DNA of 64,000 nucleotides, taken from contig CAWUHX010000089.1 of NCBI GenBank assembly GCA_963922205.1, positions 62,001 to 126,000 of the forward strand. Direction: 5' to 3'. Of this stretch, positions 22,988-33,271 are shown one piece after another (within the stretch, counting starts at the first letter, position 1; each line of letters starts with the position of its first letter). The DNA is from Romanomermis culicivorax. Taxonomy: Eukaryota; Nematoda; Enoplea; Mermithida; Mermithidae. The position numbers and the translations under genes are program-made. Under the pieces are notes generated by a model, which made no database searches, was not told the DNA's origin, and worked only from the letters and a program-made list of their open reading frames with translations.

Positions 22988-25900
22988 TCACATGTACAAC
23001 TGGGATTTCGAGTTGAAAATGTTACTTGCTCCATCTATCGACCGACGTTCTTCCATTTTGGAGGCGTATTTTTCTATAATTTTATCGAAGACTTTCGTCA
23101 AACCTGGCCACAAATTTTCCGCCGTCGATTCAATGCGACTTTCGGGTAATAAAAATTCTTCCGGTTCGCTGTCCGTTGGCGGCAGCTCCAAACAAAAAAC
23201 GTATTCTACGCCCAAATGACCTTTGGCCCAGTCGTCAGAACCGCCCGACGAAGGATCTAGGGGGAAACATCTGACTAAACCGTTCGAAAAATAATAAAAC
23301 TTTGCTTATAGGATCTCCACAAAAAAGCTCCAGTCCGCAAGATGAAAAAATATTGGGAATTACAGACACTGCAGCAACTTTTTAAACGTGGTAGCATACT
23401 GTGAGATGTGCACTTTTTAAAATTTTCGGGGACTATGTTTAGAAGAGCTTTCTCATATCTCAGCTTTTCACTATTTTCGTTTTGTCCATCTGCTGGCGTC
23501 AAACTATTTTCCTCATATCGTATACGACTGATCTAGGAAAATAAATACCAACAAATTCGACTCACAAATCAAATTGGCTGCTCGACCCGTTTTATATAGC
23601 ACTGTATTTCTCGACATCTTGTAGATCGCCGTCGAAGCATCGTCGGCTAATTGTTTCTTAAAGAATCATGTGGTAAAATCTGACCATGAGAGTACAAAAT
23701 TCATCACTATTCCCTAAATTCTGGTAGCAAAACAGAGCTTAAGTGACGAAGTGAATCGCAAGATATCGGATAATGTCCGTTATTTTGATGTCCTATACAT
23801 TGGAATAAAATCCTTTTAGAAATTTATGTTATAATGGTGGAATCGCATTTTATGATTGCAGCTTTTCAATCCTTATTGAGAATGGGTTCATATTGGTTAA
23901 CATGGGTGAGAAGATATAGTATGATTTGTTGACTATAAGAGGTTCTAGTAAGATAAATGAGGCATTTTTGATCTAACTGCGAACTTTTGTCGAGTCTTTA
24001 CTGCAAAGAAACTCGGAGTAAACTTGTTGAGTGCAGAAGGCTTTTTACAAAATCTATATCATGTGATTTGAAAATTTGCACAATATTTGGAGAAAATTAC
24101 GCCTCAAGGAAAAATAATCAATTTAACGTGTTCTGTCTACTATGCTACAAATATATCGTTATTTCAGAATTCATGTTTGAGAAACTTTCCTTCGTCGGCG
24201 AGGTGGAATGAGGCTGTCATCCATAATTTTTGGTATGAGCTAAGGAGTCTGTTCGGAAACGATTGAACTGTTTTTCTATCTTGATTTTTTTTTCAAAATG
24301 CCACCCTGATTTTTTTCAAGACGTCATCTTGATTTTTTCAAGATTATCTTGAAAAAATTGCGATGCACTTGAAAAGAAAGTGTAACATCGAAAAACTATT
24401 ACACCTTGATTTTTCACGATGCATCTTGAAATTTTTGCGAAGCATCTTGAAATTTTTGCGATGCATTTTGAAAAAATGTCGTCCATCGTTTTCGAAGATA
24501 ACAATTTTTCAAGTAGTAACAAATTTTTTCAAAAGATAACGATTTTTTCAAGTGGCCCTTCTGGTATTCCGATGCAGCAAAAGCCAAAAATAGCACGTTC
24601 AATCTGATACGCAGTTTTCATTCACTGGAAAAGTTTACGCTCTAGAAAAAGCTAATTTTTTGTAAGGGAAACATCTAAAATCATTAGAAAACATCATGCT
24701 TATCCATTGTCGATTTGATCAGAAATGCGCCGATACCCGAGTGCTATTCGAGAAATTTAGAGCACTGAATCAGCTTGTTGAAGAAAATTCTCAGCTGTTC
24801 TGTTTGCCGCTCACGGACGAAAATTTTTCTCCGTTCATTACGGTAATAAGCTTACCGGTATTTTTATATCGAACGTACTTTCATGAGATCGCTGTATCGA
24901 TCATTTCAAAATGAATGGCGTACTTACCAAACGTTTTTGGACTGCCTTTCTGAACCAAAATTTAGTGGAATGACTTTTCAACAAACGAATGCGTTCGGTA
25001 CAAAAAAAAATTCTGGTTTCCCTAACAATAATCCTGTTACATACCAATTCTAGGAAATTGACGGGTAATTGGTCGTTCGTCAAAGACTTCTTATGTCCGT
25101 AGGGATAGAACCAAAATTGTCCATACGAATGCAGAGTAAGATAGGCTTTCAAGGAAAATCTGTTCACCAATTTAGTCAAAAATTTTTTTATGGATCGAGT
25201 TTCCGGTTCGCTGGCGGCTGACGGACCGCTGTTCAGTTCGGAGCATGGGTCGTGGGGCGAATCCGTGACGCCCCAATCGAAATCAAAATTTCTATTCTGA
25301 GATATGAAAGTTGAATGGTGATAGACATAAGTAAATAAAATTGAAACATGGATCGAAACAGTAAGCCGGATAAATTAGATTACTGTGTCATATTTTCTTT
25401 GTTTAGGATTGAACAGTGTCGTTGCAGTATTTCGTGCACGTTGGCACATTTACAACTGACGTTCATTTTCGGTATCTAACAACTCAAAAGGGCTTTCTTT
25501 TTGTTTGATGATGCTTTGATCTGACCCAAGTCAATTTTTTCTATTTTAAATTTAAAGACAAACTATAAATTTTAGAATATTGCCAATCGAAACGTCTGTA
25601 AATGATGCACCTATATGAAACGAACTTCTCCATTTTTGGTCAAAAATCACATTTTTGTGCTGATTTTGTGAAATGGAATCCGGTTAAAGTTGAGCTTGGA
25701 GCAAGTATTTCATTTTTACATACCAAATCCGTACCGCAACAATGATCAGAATCCGACGAACAATTTGATCGATTTTTTCTCCAATCGCGATTCTATGTGA
25801 TTGACATCAAGGTATAACTTTTTTCTCGAACATGCGAAAAGCTTACAATAGTCCTACTATACTCATACCCGTCCGGATTAGAGACTGGCAGAATGTAAAA

Positions 25901-28900
25901 ATTGACTAATTGGGTCAAAGTGTCATTCTTGATAATCTGAAAACAAAATTTTGTATTTTGGCTGACGATCATTACGAAAATCTCGCCTTATCTATGAAGT
26001 AAAGGGCTGTGGCTGTTGAAATCCATTCTCTGGAGTGGAGTCCTGCGTCGATCCATATAGACGGCTTTTTCCGACCGCGTTGACCAATCTGAAATGTTGA
26101 TGATTGAAAGTAGGAAAATAACATTGACTTAATTTTTAAAAATTTTTCGAGCGAAAAGTTTTACAGCAAGAACTCTACGTAAACGATTTTGACGACAGTA
26201 CTGATTTGTGTCACTTTTCTATTTGGAAGCATTTTATAAAACGAAACTTCATGTTTACTCTGCAAGTATGGGAAAAACGTGTAATGCTTATCATAGGCCA
26301 TTCGTTTTTCATTTGTCTGTATCATTTACTACTGTAAATGAGGATCACATTTCCTAGTTCGAAAAAAATATAAAATGACTTCTTGTGGTGCGAAGGGCCA
26401 AACATTTGACACTATTTTTGATAAAAATTGATCACTTCCAGTTCAAAAACGATTTTTTTCTAGATTAAGTCCTAAGAAGGATGTGAGTTCGAATACAGAA
26501 GTCTTATTAATCTGCTTTTCTTGAAATTTTTGTAAATAATAACAGTGAAAAGCAAGTACTATCAGGACTGACTGTGCGTGTATATTCAACTAACCTTTAA
26601 AAACTTTTCTATAAGATTCGTTGGTTTTGGGTAGATGACGTCGACGACAGTGCTAATTTCTGTTATTTTTTGATTTACAAGCGTTTTATAAAAACAGTAC
26701 GGAATACGAGAAGGGAAATCGTTACCACTTGAAAAAAATCGTTACCATCGAACATGATTTTTTCATGATGCATCACGAAAATTTCAAATCGCAAAAATTT
26801 TAAGATCAAATCAAGATGTAAGAGTTTGTCGATGTTCAACTTTCTTTTCAAGTGCATCGCAATTTTTTAATTTTTTTGAAGGCATCTTGAAAAAAAATCA
26901 AGATACGCGACACATCAGAGGATGAAAGTTTCTGAAACTAGTCAATCAATGGCGTCGCTCCACCTCCTGTGTTTATACATTTGGGGACCCTTCAAAGGAG
27001 ATTCCTGAGGTCAAGGCTTGCTGGCGGAGGGCGTCCTTGGTTTTTACGGTGGGGATTGCTCTATCTCTTATCGTGCACAGGAATTCGATGGACATATTGT
27101 TTTTTTCGCAATAATTTTGGAAAGTAAATGAAATTTTCGTTTCTTTTTTAGATTCCAGAGTGGGTAGAGAATGAAAATAGAACAACCGATGAGATTCAAA
27201 ATGTTGATTATTTTCCGAAATTATTACATTTTAGGTAAAAAACAAACATTAATGACGTTTTTTTTTAAATCTCGTAAGAAACTTTTTAATGAATAATCAA
27301 TATGTCCATCGGATTCTCCATGCAAAATAAACTTCCCCTTTTGCTACACCCAGTACAACCCAAAGACACCCTCTACCAGTAGCCATGAACTCAAAAATCC
27401 ACTTTGATGGCTTCTAGTATATATAAATAAAAGAGGCGGAGCAACGCCGTTGATTGGTTAGTTTGAGAAATGCTTATCCTCTGATGTGCCATCCATTCAA
27501 ATTTTTTTCAAAATAGCACCTTGATTTTATTTCAAGATGGAATCTTGATTTCTTTCAAGATGGAACCTGGATTTTTTTCAAGATGACGTTATGATTTTTT
27601 CAAGATGACATTTTGATTTTTTCAACATGACATCTTGATTTTTTTAAGATTATCTCGGAAAAAATGTTATGCACTTGAAAAAAATACGATGCACTTGAAA
27701 AGAAGGTTGAACAAAAAAAGCTCTTACATCTTGATTTGTTGCTATGCATCTTGAAATTTTTTACGAAATCCCATGAAAAAATCTTGAGCATCACGTGCGA
27801 AGATAACAATTTTATTCAAATGATATCAAATTTTTTCAAGTAATAACAAATTTTTTAGTGGTAACGATTTTTTTTCAAGTGATGGCATATCTGGTATCCA
27901 GTAATACTAGGTGGAGCCGCAGATCTGTAGTGTGTAATATCCTTGGCCAAGGAATGTTCATTTCACACCACCAATTGAATGTTTACGGATGGCTTCTGCA
28001 TGTGTCGACTGACAGTCAAAAGCAAGCGCAGCTGGTTCAAAAACACAGCCAATAATGACAAAGTTATTCGACACCGCATCAGAGGGTTTAAAGTAGTGAA
28101 ATACTGTAGAATCTCAAGCGATAATTATCTTTACATGAAAATATGGAACAATTTAAAAGCTATACGATTTTATCCTAAATTACATCATTTCTGCGATCTG
28201 GCGACAAATTCCTATGTTTCTCGGATCGTTTTGCTTCTAAAAAATTGAACCGGAAGGCAAATACTATTTTATATTTTTGTAGTGCTTTGTTATGTCGCAC
28301 ATGACATAGAGCAAGAAATTTGTAAATCAACTCAACTAAATTCAAAATAAAAATGTTACTGTAATCGAATTCCAAAATAAGAGGAGTTGTTTTACAACAA
28401 AATTTACAAGAAATACACTACCAGGCGAAACTAACCATCTATGCCGGTCGCGTCCAGGACGCGTCCGGAACGCGTCCGGGACGCACTCAGGACACGATCA
28501 GCACACTATACCGACAATAAAATTGACAGACCATATGCCTGTGTCACACAAAGCCAAAAAATTTTGCTGATGCTTCCTTCTTACCTCCCTATAGAAAGCA
28601 CACATTATTTACCAGATATAAACGAAAGGTCAATTGTTGTCATACTGTAGGTCAAAACAAAGTGCATATCCACTACACATTATGAAAAAACCATGATTGA
28701 CAGTTATTGTATGGATGTCAATTATTAAGAAATTCTTTGTGCTGCCGAAAAAGACGCGTTCCGGACGCGATCTGGACGCGTCCAGGATGCGAATTTTTGA
28801 GGGTTAGTTTCGCCTGGTAGTGTAATAAGAAACCGACTATACGTAAACAGATGCACGATAATACATACCTTACAAACTGTTAGTGTCCTATTTTGATAAG

Positions 28901-30494
28901 TTTTGAAACGCAAATCGATCAAAAGAACTTTCGATGGATGATTCTTCGACAGATGGCGCAAGAAATTTTGGATCTGAAGAATAAGATGGGCAAAGTAAAT
29001 GAATGCAAAAATAAGATGTGCACAAAAATAAAAATTTCCATATAATTGCATACTCCATTTTTTCAAATGAGCCGCGGAACGCAAAATAGTCCGTAGAATG
29101 TGCGGGCATATACTAAACCTGCATCGCATCCAAAACCTTTTTTCACACTTTGTTCTCCTTACAGCTGCGCAGTGACAACCAAAAAAGCAGGTTCAATTTG
29201 ATACACGATTTTCACGGAGGAAAAAACTTTATATTGTAGAAAAACTCAATTTCCCCGTGATAATTGGAACGTTGAAGTCTTAGTAAAACCATGATGCACA
29301 TCCACTTTTTATCGAAACTTGAAAAAATAAATCTTAATAAATACTATTTATGTGGTTGAAAATTGAGCTTAGAAAAACATAGTGTGCATGATGACGACAA
29401 TATATCGATTGTAGTCTATTTGAGGAGGAGGTATCAAGTTACGAAAAATATTCATGTCCTCGCGCGAAATTGAAATAAAAGTAGTGGAAATATCGATTAT
29501 GTACAATATGACTAATTATTGCACCCGAATTATGATAAAGCTCCTGGAGGAATTTTGAAAAATTGCAGTCTACTGAAGGGATGCGAGAATTGTTGACACG
29601 GAAAAGCACGGGTCTACTGTAAATATAACTGCTTAGTCGATTTTTTCCAAATTAGTCTCAGCGACGCAAAAAGATGTTTATGAAATTTGAATCGGAAGTG
29701 TATATATATTGTTTACAAGTTATCTGTAGGTCTTCTGATTTGTGCGCCATATGCCTTGGAACAGAATGCAGCACCAAAAATCTTTTTGAATGTGTCATGT
29801 TTTTAGGAGACATTAGGAGTAATAATCTAGCCACTGTGTGCCGTTTCAGTCAACAACTCCGAGTTCTCGCACAACCACTATTGCGTAATTCAGCTGAGGG
29901 CTTTAAAGGATTGACCAAATTCCGCCATCATCGTGCACTGATCAAATAATCAAAACCAAAACAAAGCGTGTTCTTATAATCTGTTTTTCTCAAAATGCTT
30001 ACAAAAAGGCAACTGTGTGGTTTTCTGCTGAATAATACGCAACACTAAGAGCTGCAAACTTGTGAGCTTCTACTCTGCTAATTCTCAAAGATTGCACGCA
30101 AATGATTTTGTAATCGGTTGTCATTTTTTAGTTCAGAAGCATTTTATAAGAAACATACTATAGAACTTCTATAGATTCGCAAATGAGCCTCTAAAAAAAC
30201 CTGCGTCGCGGCCGCCTTATTTTATCAGCATGACCGTGAAAAAAGAAATGTTGGCTTGCAATGCATGGTCATCACCGCCATGGATTTGTTTGCATTTTTT
30301 GCATTCCGAGTCTCGCTCGAAGGTGAACGGAGTATAGTGAATGAATTCCTTTATTTGGCGAAAAAGCGGTTGGATGAAATGAATAACGGTAACTGAATCT
30401 TTTAATGGCTATAATGACACGGTTACATAATGGTAACAGAACGAGACACACAATCCTTACTTCACTGAAACTGTGGTAGTGACGCAGATCGAAC
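22988..30494 (-). CDS. Second M14A metallocarboxypeptidase (carboxypeptidase B-like), 5' end missing
   Basis: Minus-strand zinc carboxypeptidase. Exons recognised, 5' to 3': 30461-30494 ([11 protein letters not shown]), 28869-28973 ([14 protein letters not shown]...), 25987-26088 (HSREWI), 25847-25936 ([10 protein letters not shown]), 25724-25792 (WRKNRS), 25045-25296 (NRNFDFDWG...TLHSYGQ), 23566-23656, and 22988-23256 (PSSGGSDDW...CLELPP). All junctions keep phase. Zinc ligands H/E of HSRE and H of TLHSY, the catalytic E of CLELPP and the Tyr split T|AT before PSSGG are present. D of GGSDDW predicts basic specificity. The usual Arg after the catalytic Glu (ELR) is Pro here. The junction after FIDK uses GC instead of GT. 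Signal-peptide and most propeptide exons were not found and should lie above 30494. Introns are full of repeats. Convergent with the first carboxypeptidase. Confidence 0.85.
24280..24560. repeat. CAAGATG/CATCTTG simple-inverted repeat R3, copy 1
   Basis: Many alternating short motifs of the form ttttttcaagat, catcttgattttttc, gatgcatcttgaaatttttgcg and gcacttgaaaagaaagt fill the stretch. They recur in the same order at about 26715-26905 and 27490-27880. Because the motif and its complement alternate, transcripts could form extended AT-rich stems. It lies in an intron of the second carboxypeptidase. Confidence 0.65.
24595..24915 (+). repeat. Dispersed repeat family R1, copy C
   Basis: The most open copy: bases 24696-24914 form a 72-codon frame spanning the conserved core (cagctgttctgtttgccgct). 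The other copies are interrupted at the same place, so this may be chance rather than coding. It ends abutting the intron sequence before the NRNFDF exon. Confidence 0.6.
26715..26905. repeat. R3 (CAAGATG) repeat, copy 2
   Basis: Same alternating motif set as at 24280-24560, here reaching the left end of the inverted-repeat element at 26911. With copy 3 on the other side, it suggests that the element inserted into a pre-existing R3 block. Confidence 0.6.
26911..27488. mobile_element. Inverted-repeat element (about 580 bp) nested in R3 repeat
   Basis: The ends match as inverted repeats of about 55-60 bp. The left reads CACATCAGAGGATGAAAG... with caatcaatggcgtcgctcc. The right, read in reverse complement, gives CACATCAGAGGATAAGC... 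with caatcaacggcgttgctcc. R3 sequence flanks it on both sides. No transposase frame was recognised and no clear target duplication was seen. Confidence 0.6.
27490..27880. repeat. R3 (CAAGATG) repeat, copy 3
   Basis: The longest copy: at least six ttttttcaagatg / catcttgatttt units in a row, then gcacttgaaaag, a tacatcttgatttg unit and gcatcttgaaatttttt. Confidence 0.65.
28416..28822. mobile_element. Tc1/mariner- or pogo-type MITE (407 bp)
   Basis: Perfect terminal inverted repeats CACTACCAGGCGAAACTAAC at both ends are flanked by TA dinucleotides (28414-28415 and 28823-28824), the target duplication of Tc1/mariner/pogo superfamily elements. Subterminal regions carry several near-palindromic GGACGCGTCC motifs, at 28448-28490 on the left and 28750-28795 on the right. 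There is no transposase. It ends 46 bp from the 28869-28973 exon of the second carboxypeptidase, in its intron. Confidence 0.85.
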
Positions 30495-33271
30495 CTAAAA
30501 TTACTGGAATCGCAGTTTAGCAAGTATTAATTTTTGAGAAAGTTTGAAGGCTCACTTTTCTGAACCAGTCGATTTGGTATGCACTGAAAGATCAAGAAAA
30601 AACAGCCACAAAAAGCTAAAAATGAAATGACGTCGAGCGACGAGGAAAAACATAATGATGTGAACTTCGAATAAAGTTTTCGAAAATTATCACATATAGT
30701 AGAAAAAAGGCTAAGCTAATGCTCGCCATAACGCTATGTGCGAGAACATGAAAAGACAGGTGATCAAATAGTCGATGATTTATGTGAATGACGGGACGAT
30801 AGCACAATTGATGGAGCAAAGAGAAAAAATTAACTAAAATTAAAAAACACTTTCGGCTTAAAAGCTATTCGAAATTTTATTTTATAGAGCCAGATGAAGA
30901 CAGAGGAGAAAATCTCACGTTGGCGTCATTTCTACGTAATTTTAAGTTGGTGCCGAAAAAATGACGAAGTTCGTGCGCTAAGAATGGAATGAAAGTCTTG
31001 AATACTGAATGGTATTCACAAAAAATTGAAAACTGCTATAAATTTCATCAAATTTTAAATGATTTTGCCAACTATGGTCACTACAAAAATGTTGGGGAAA
31101 TATTTTTAATTTGCTTGTTGACGTTAGTCTGTCTTTCTTGAAATTCCTGTAAATATTAACAAGATGGAAACTGTACTATTTCATGTTTTTGCCATTTTCT
31201 GCTATGTCACATAAGATTAAAGATTGTTAGCCTACTCAACTAAGTTTTACTATTTTTAAAATAGAAAATTTTCAAGTATGTAACGACCAGATTTTGTGAA
31301 GCATTTTACTTTAACCAATTGGACGTTATGGCGGAAAGGGCTATAATGGAGCGGGGGAACGGGAATATGGGCGATACACGGATAATAATAATCGACGGCT
31401 GCTTTGAGACGTCGACAACGATAAACGGGAAACGGGGCGAGTACAACAACGGCTTAACTGCTTCCGAATAAAAAGATGCTTGCTCGCAATACAAAAACGC
31501 TTGCAAATGAAATGGGCGCGGGTCGAAAAACAGAGAATTACAACAATAATAATAAAATCACGCTTTGCTTCTCCTTAAATAGGACGTTTTTGGCCACTCC
31601 CTGGGCGTCGCGGGAAGTCGTGCTTCTGTCCATCTTCTTCTGCCAATCGTCGCTTCCTGCTTTGCTTTTCATGCTTACTTAGTCACGCCTTTTAACGCTT
31701 TTCTAGTACGATATGCTTTTCGTGTATTGCTTGCTTCCTACGGTGGGCTTAGCCACACCTTTGTGCTTCTGTGCATGCTTCCTGTATCTGTTTCTCTGAA
31801 TACACATGTTTTGTGGGGCCGTCGCTACCGTTGCACTTGGGACTACTGTCTGGTGGGGCTTTTACTTATTTTACTGTGTGCAGGTGTTGTTTACGATTTT
31901 TACGGGGGATTACGGTAGCCGTGGAATGTGTGGTTTAGTGTAGGTTCTAGGGGACCAGTTGCCGTTTGTGCAAATTAATTGGGGCATCTTAATTGGGCTA
32001 CCGGGGTGTGAATGGATCAAAATAAAGTACTTCACATAATTTTATAGGAATGTTTGGGTGTGAATCCCAGACACCCTTGAGACGATAAAATAGGAAAATC
32101 AAATAATATTTAATAATTACTATCACATACAGTATGCTATATATTTACAGTACTGCGTTAGCAGGTACGTTACAAGTAAAAGCTTTGTGGGAGGGGGGGC
32201 TTATTTTCTTTCATATTTCAATTTATGAGGATTTTTTTTAAAGCAGGCTTTAGTTGCATCCCCTACTTCTGTGAAAACACCATACATGCACATGGGGGGC
32301 AGGGGTTTGGGGGGTTTTGACCCCCAGCAGATTTTTATTGACTCCTAGCAGATTCTTGCCAACCCCCAGCAGATTTAACTCCCCTAGAAATGATTGAGAA
32401 GTTGACGAAGGAAAATGATCAAGAGAGGAGAGAAAGTCGTCATGAAAATGGAAATGATGCCGTAGTTTAACAATTTTTCTAAAAAAACAATTTTTCAAAA
32501 AACAATTTTTCAAAAAAATAAAAAAATATTTAACAATTTTTCAAAAAAATTTAAATTAAACAAAGCATACTTGATTCCAAGAGAGTAACATTAAAACTGT
32601 AAAAAGTGCTTTCTGAGCAAATTATTTAATATATCTGACTAATATAGTTGTAAAAATATGCTGCTTGGATGTTAGAAAACCTTTCTTTTCATTATCAAGA
32701 ATGAAAAAAATTTTGTATTCCATCCCCCGTCCTGGCTGACCCCCAGCAGAATTTCTATGCTGTGCATGTATGGAAAACACCTTAGGAAATATCGCTGTAT
32801 TTGCTGTTAGAATTATATAGCCGTTTTGTCATAGCTTTTACGTATTTTTGCTGAATTCTAAAAACGTTTACACGAAACCTTTTCCAATTTTTTACTCAAC
32901 AAATTGTTAAGGGCTAAATGAGTACGATCACAAATTCGCTGTCCTAAAAATAGTTGTATAACAGCCAAAAAAATTTCTGATCCAATTTTTTGCGATCGAT
33001 TCCCTATTTTTGACTTTTCTGGATATTAACTGATAGCATGAGCATTCTAAATATTTTAGTTTTATTACCGTTTAGAATTAGAACAAATTAGAAAACAATA
33101 TATAAAACCACAACCGAAAAAATGAGCATTTGAAAAGTTACAATAAGGCTTCTGGTAAAAATATTCGAAAAATTTCGTGCCCACGTTGCTCGAAATTCGC
33201 ATAAAATGAAGGAATACAAATATCATCGAAAAATAAAAAATAGGAAAATGTCGGGATGGGAAAAAAGTTAA
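30495..33271. other. Region between second carboxypeptidase and melted; 5' exons of the former not found
   Basis: The missing signal-peptide and propeptide exons of the minus-strand carboxypeptidase would lie here. A hydrophobic minus frame (MASISLAFFLLYVIIF near 30731) is too close to the next exon to leave room for a propeptide. A GC-richer stretch at about 31560-31960 and R2 copy 2 at about 32290-32480 are present. No other gene recognised. Confidence 0.35.
32290..32480 (-). repeat. R2 (CTGCTGGGGGTCA) repeat, copy 2
   Basis: Reverse complement of the 14455-14645 repeat: gacccccagcagattttt, a diverged second unit, caacccccagcagattt, then tgattgagaag..gacgaaggaaaatga and agaaagtcgtcatgaaaatgg. 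A separate motif (ggctgacccccagcagaattt) follows at about 32743. Confidence 0.65.

Noticed and set aside
24280-27880. CRISPR-like array from repeated CAAGATG units
   Set aside because: Units are irregular, AT-rich and alternate in orientation, with no constant spacers; genome context is eukaryotic.
30616-30819. Minus-strand MASISLAFFLLYVIIF as signal-peptide exon of the second carboxypeptidase
   Set aside because: Only about 240 bp from the next exon, leaving no room for the propeptide, and no phase-compatible donor was found.
31306-31920. Possible retrotransposon coding or LTR at the GC-richer stretch
   Set aside because: No matching terminal repeat, primer-binding site, RT or integrase motif could be found by eye.
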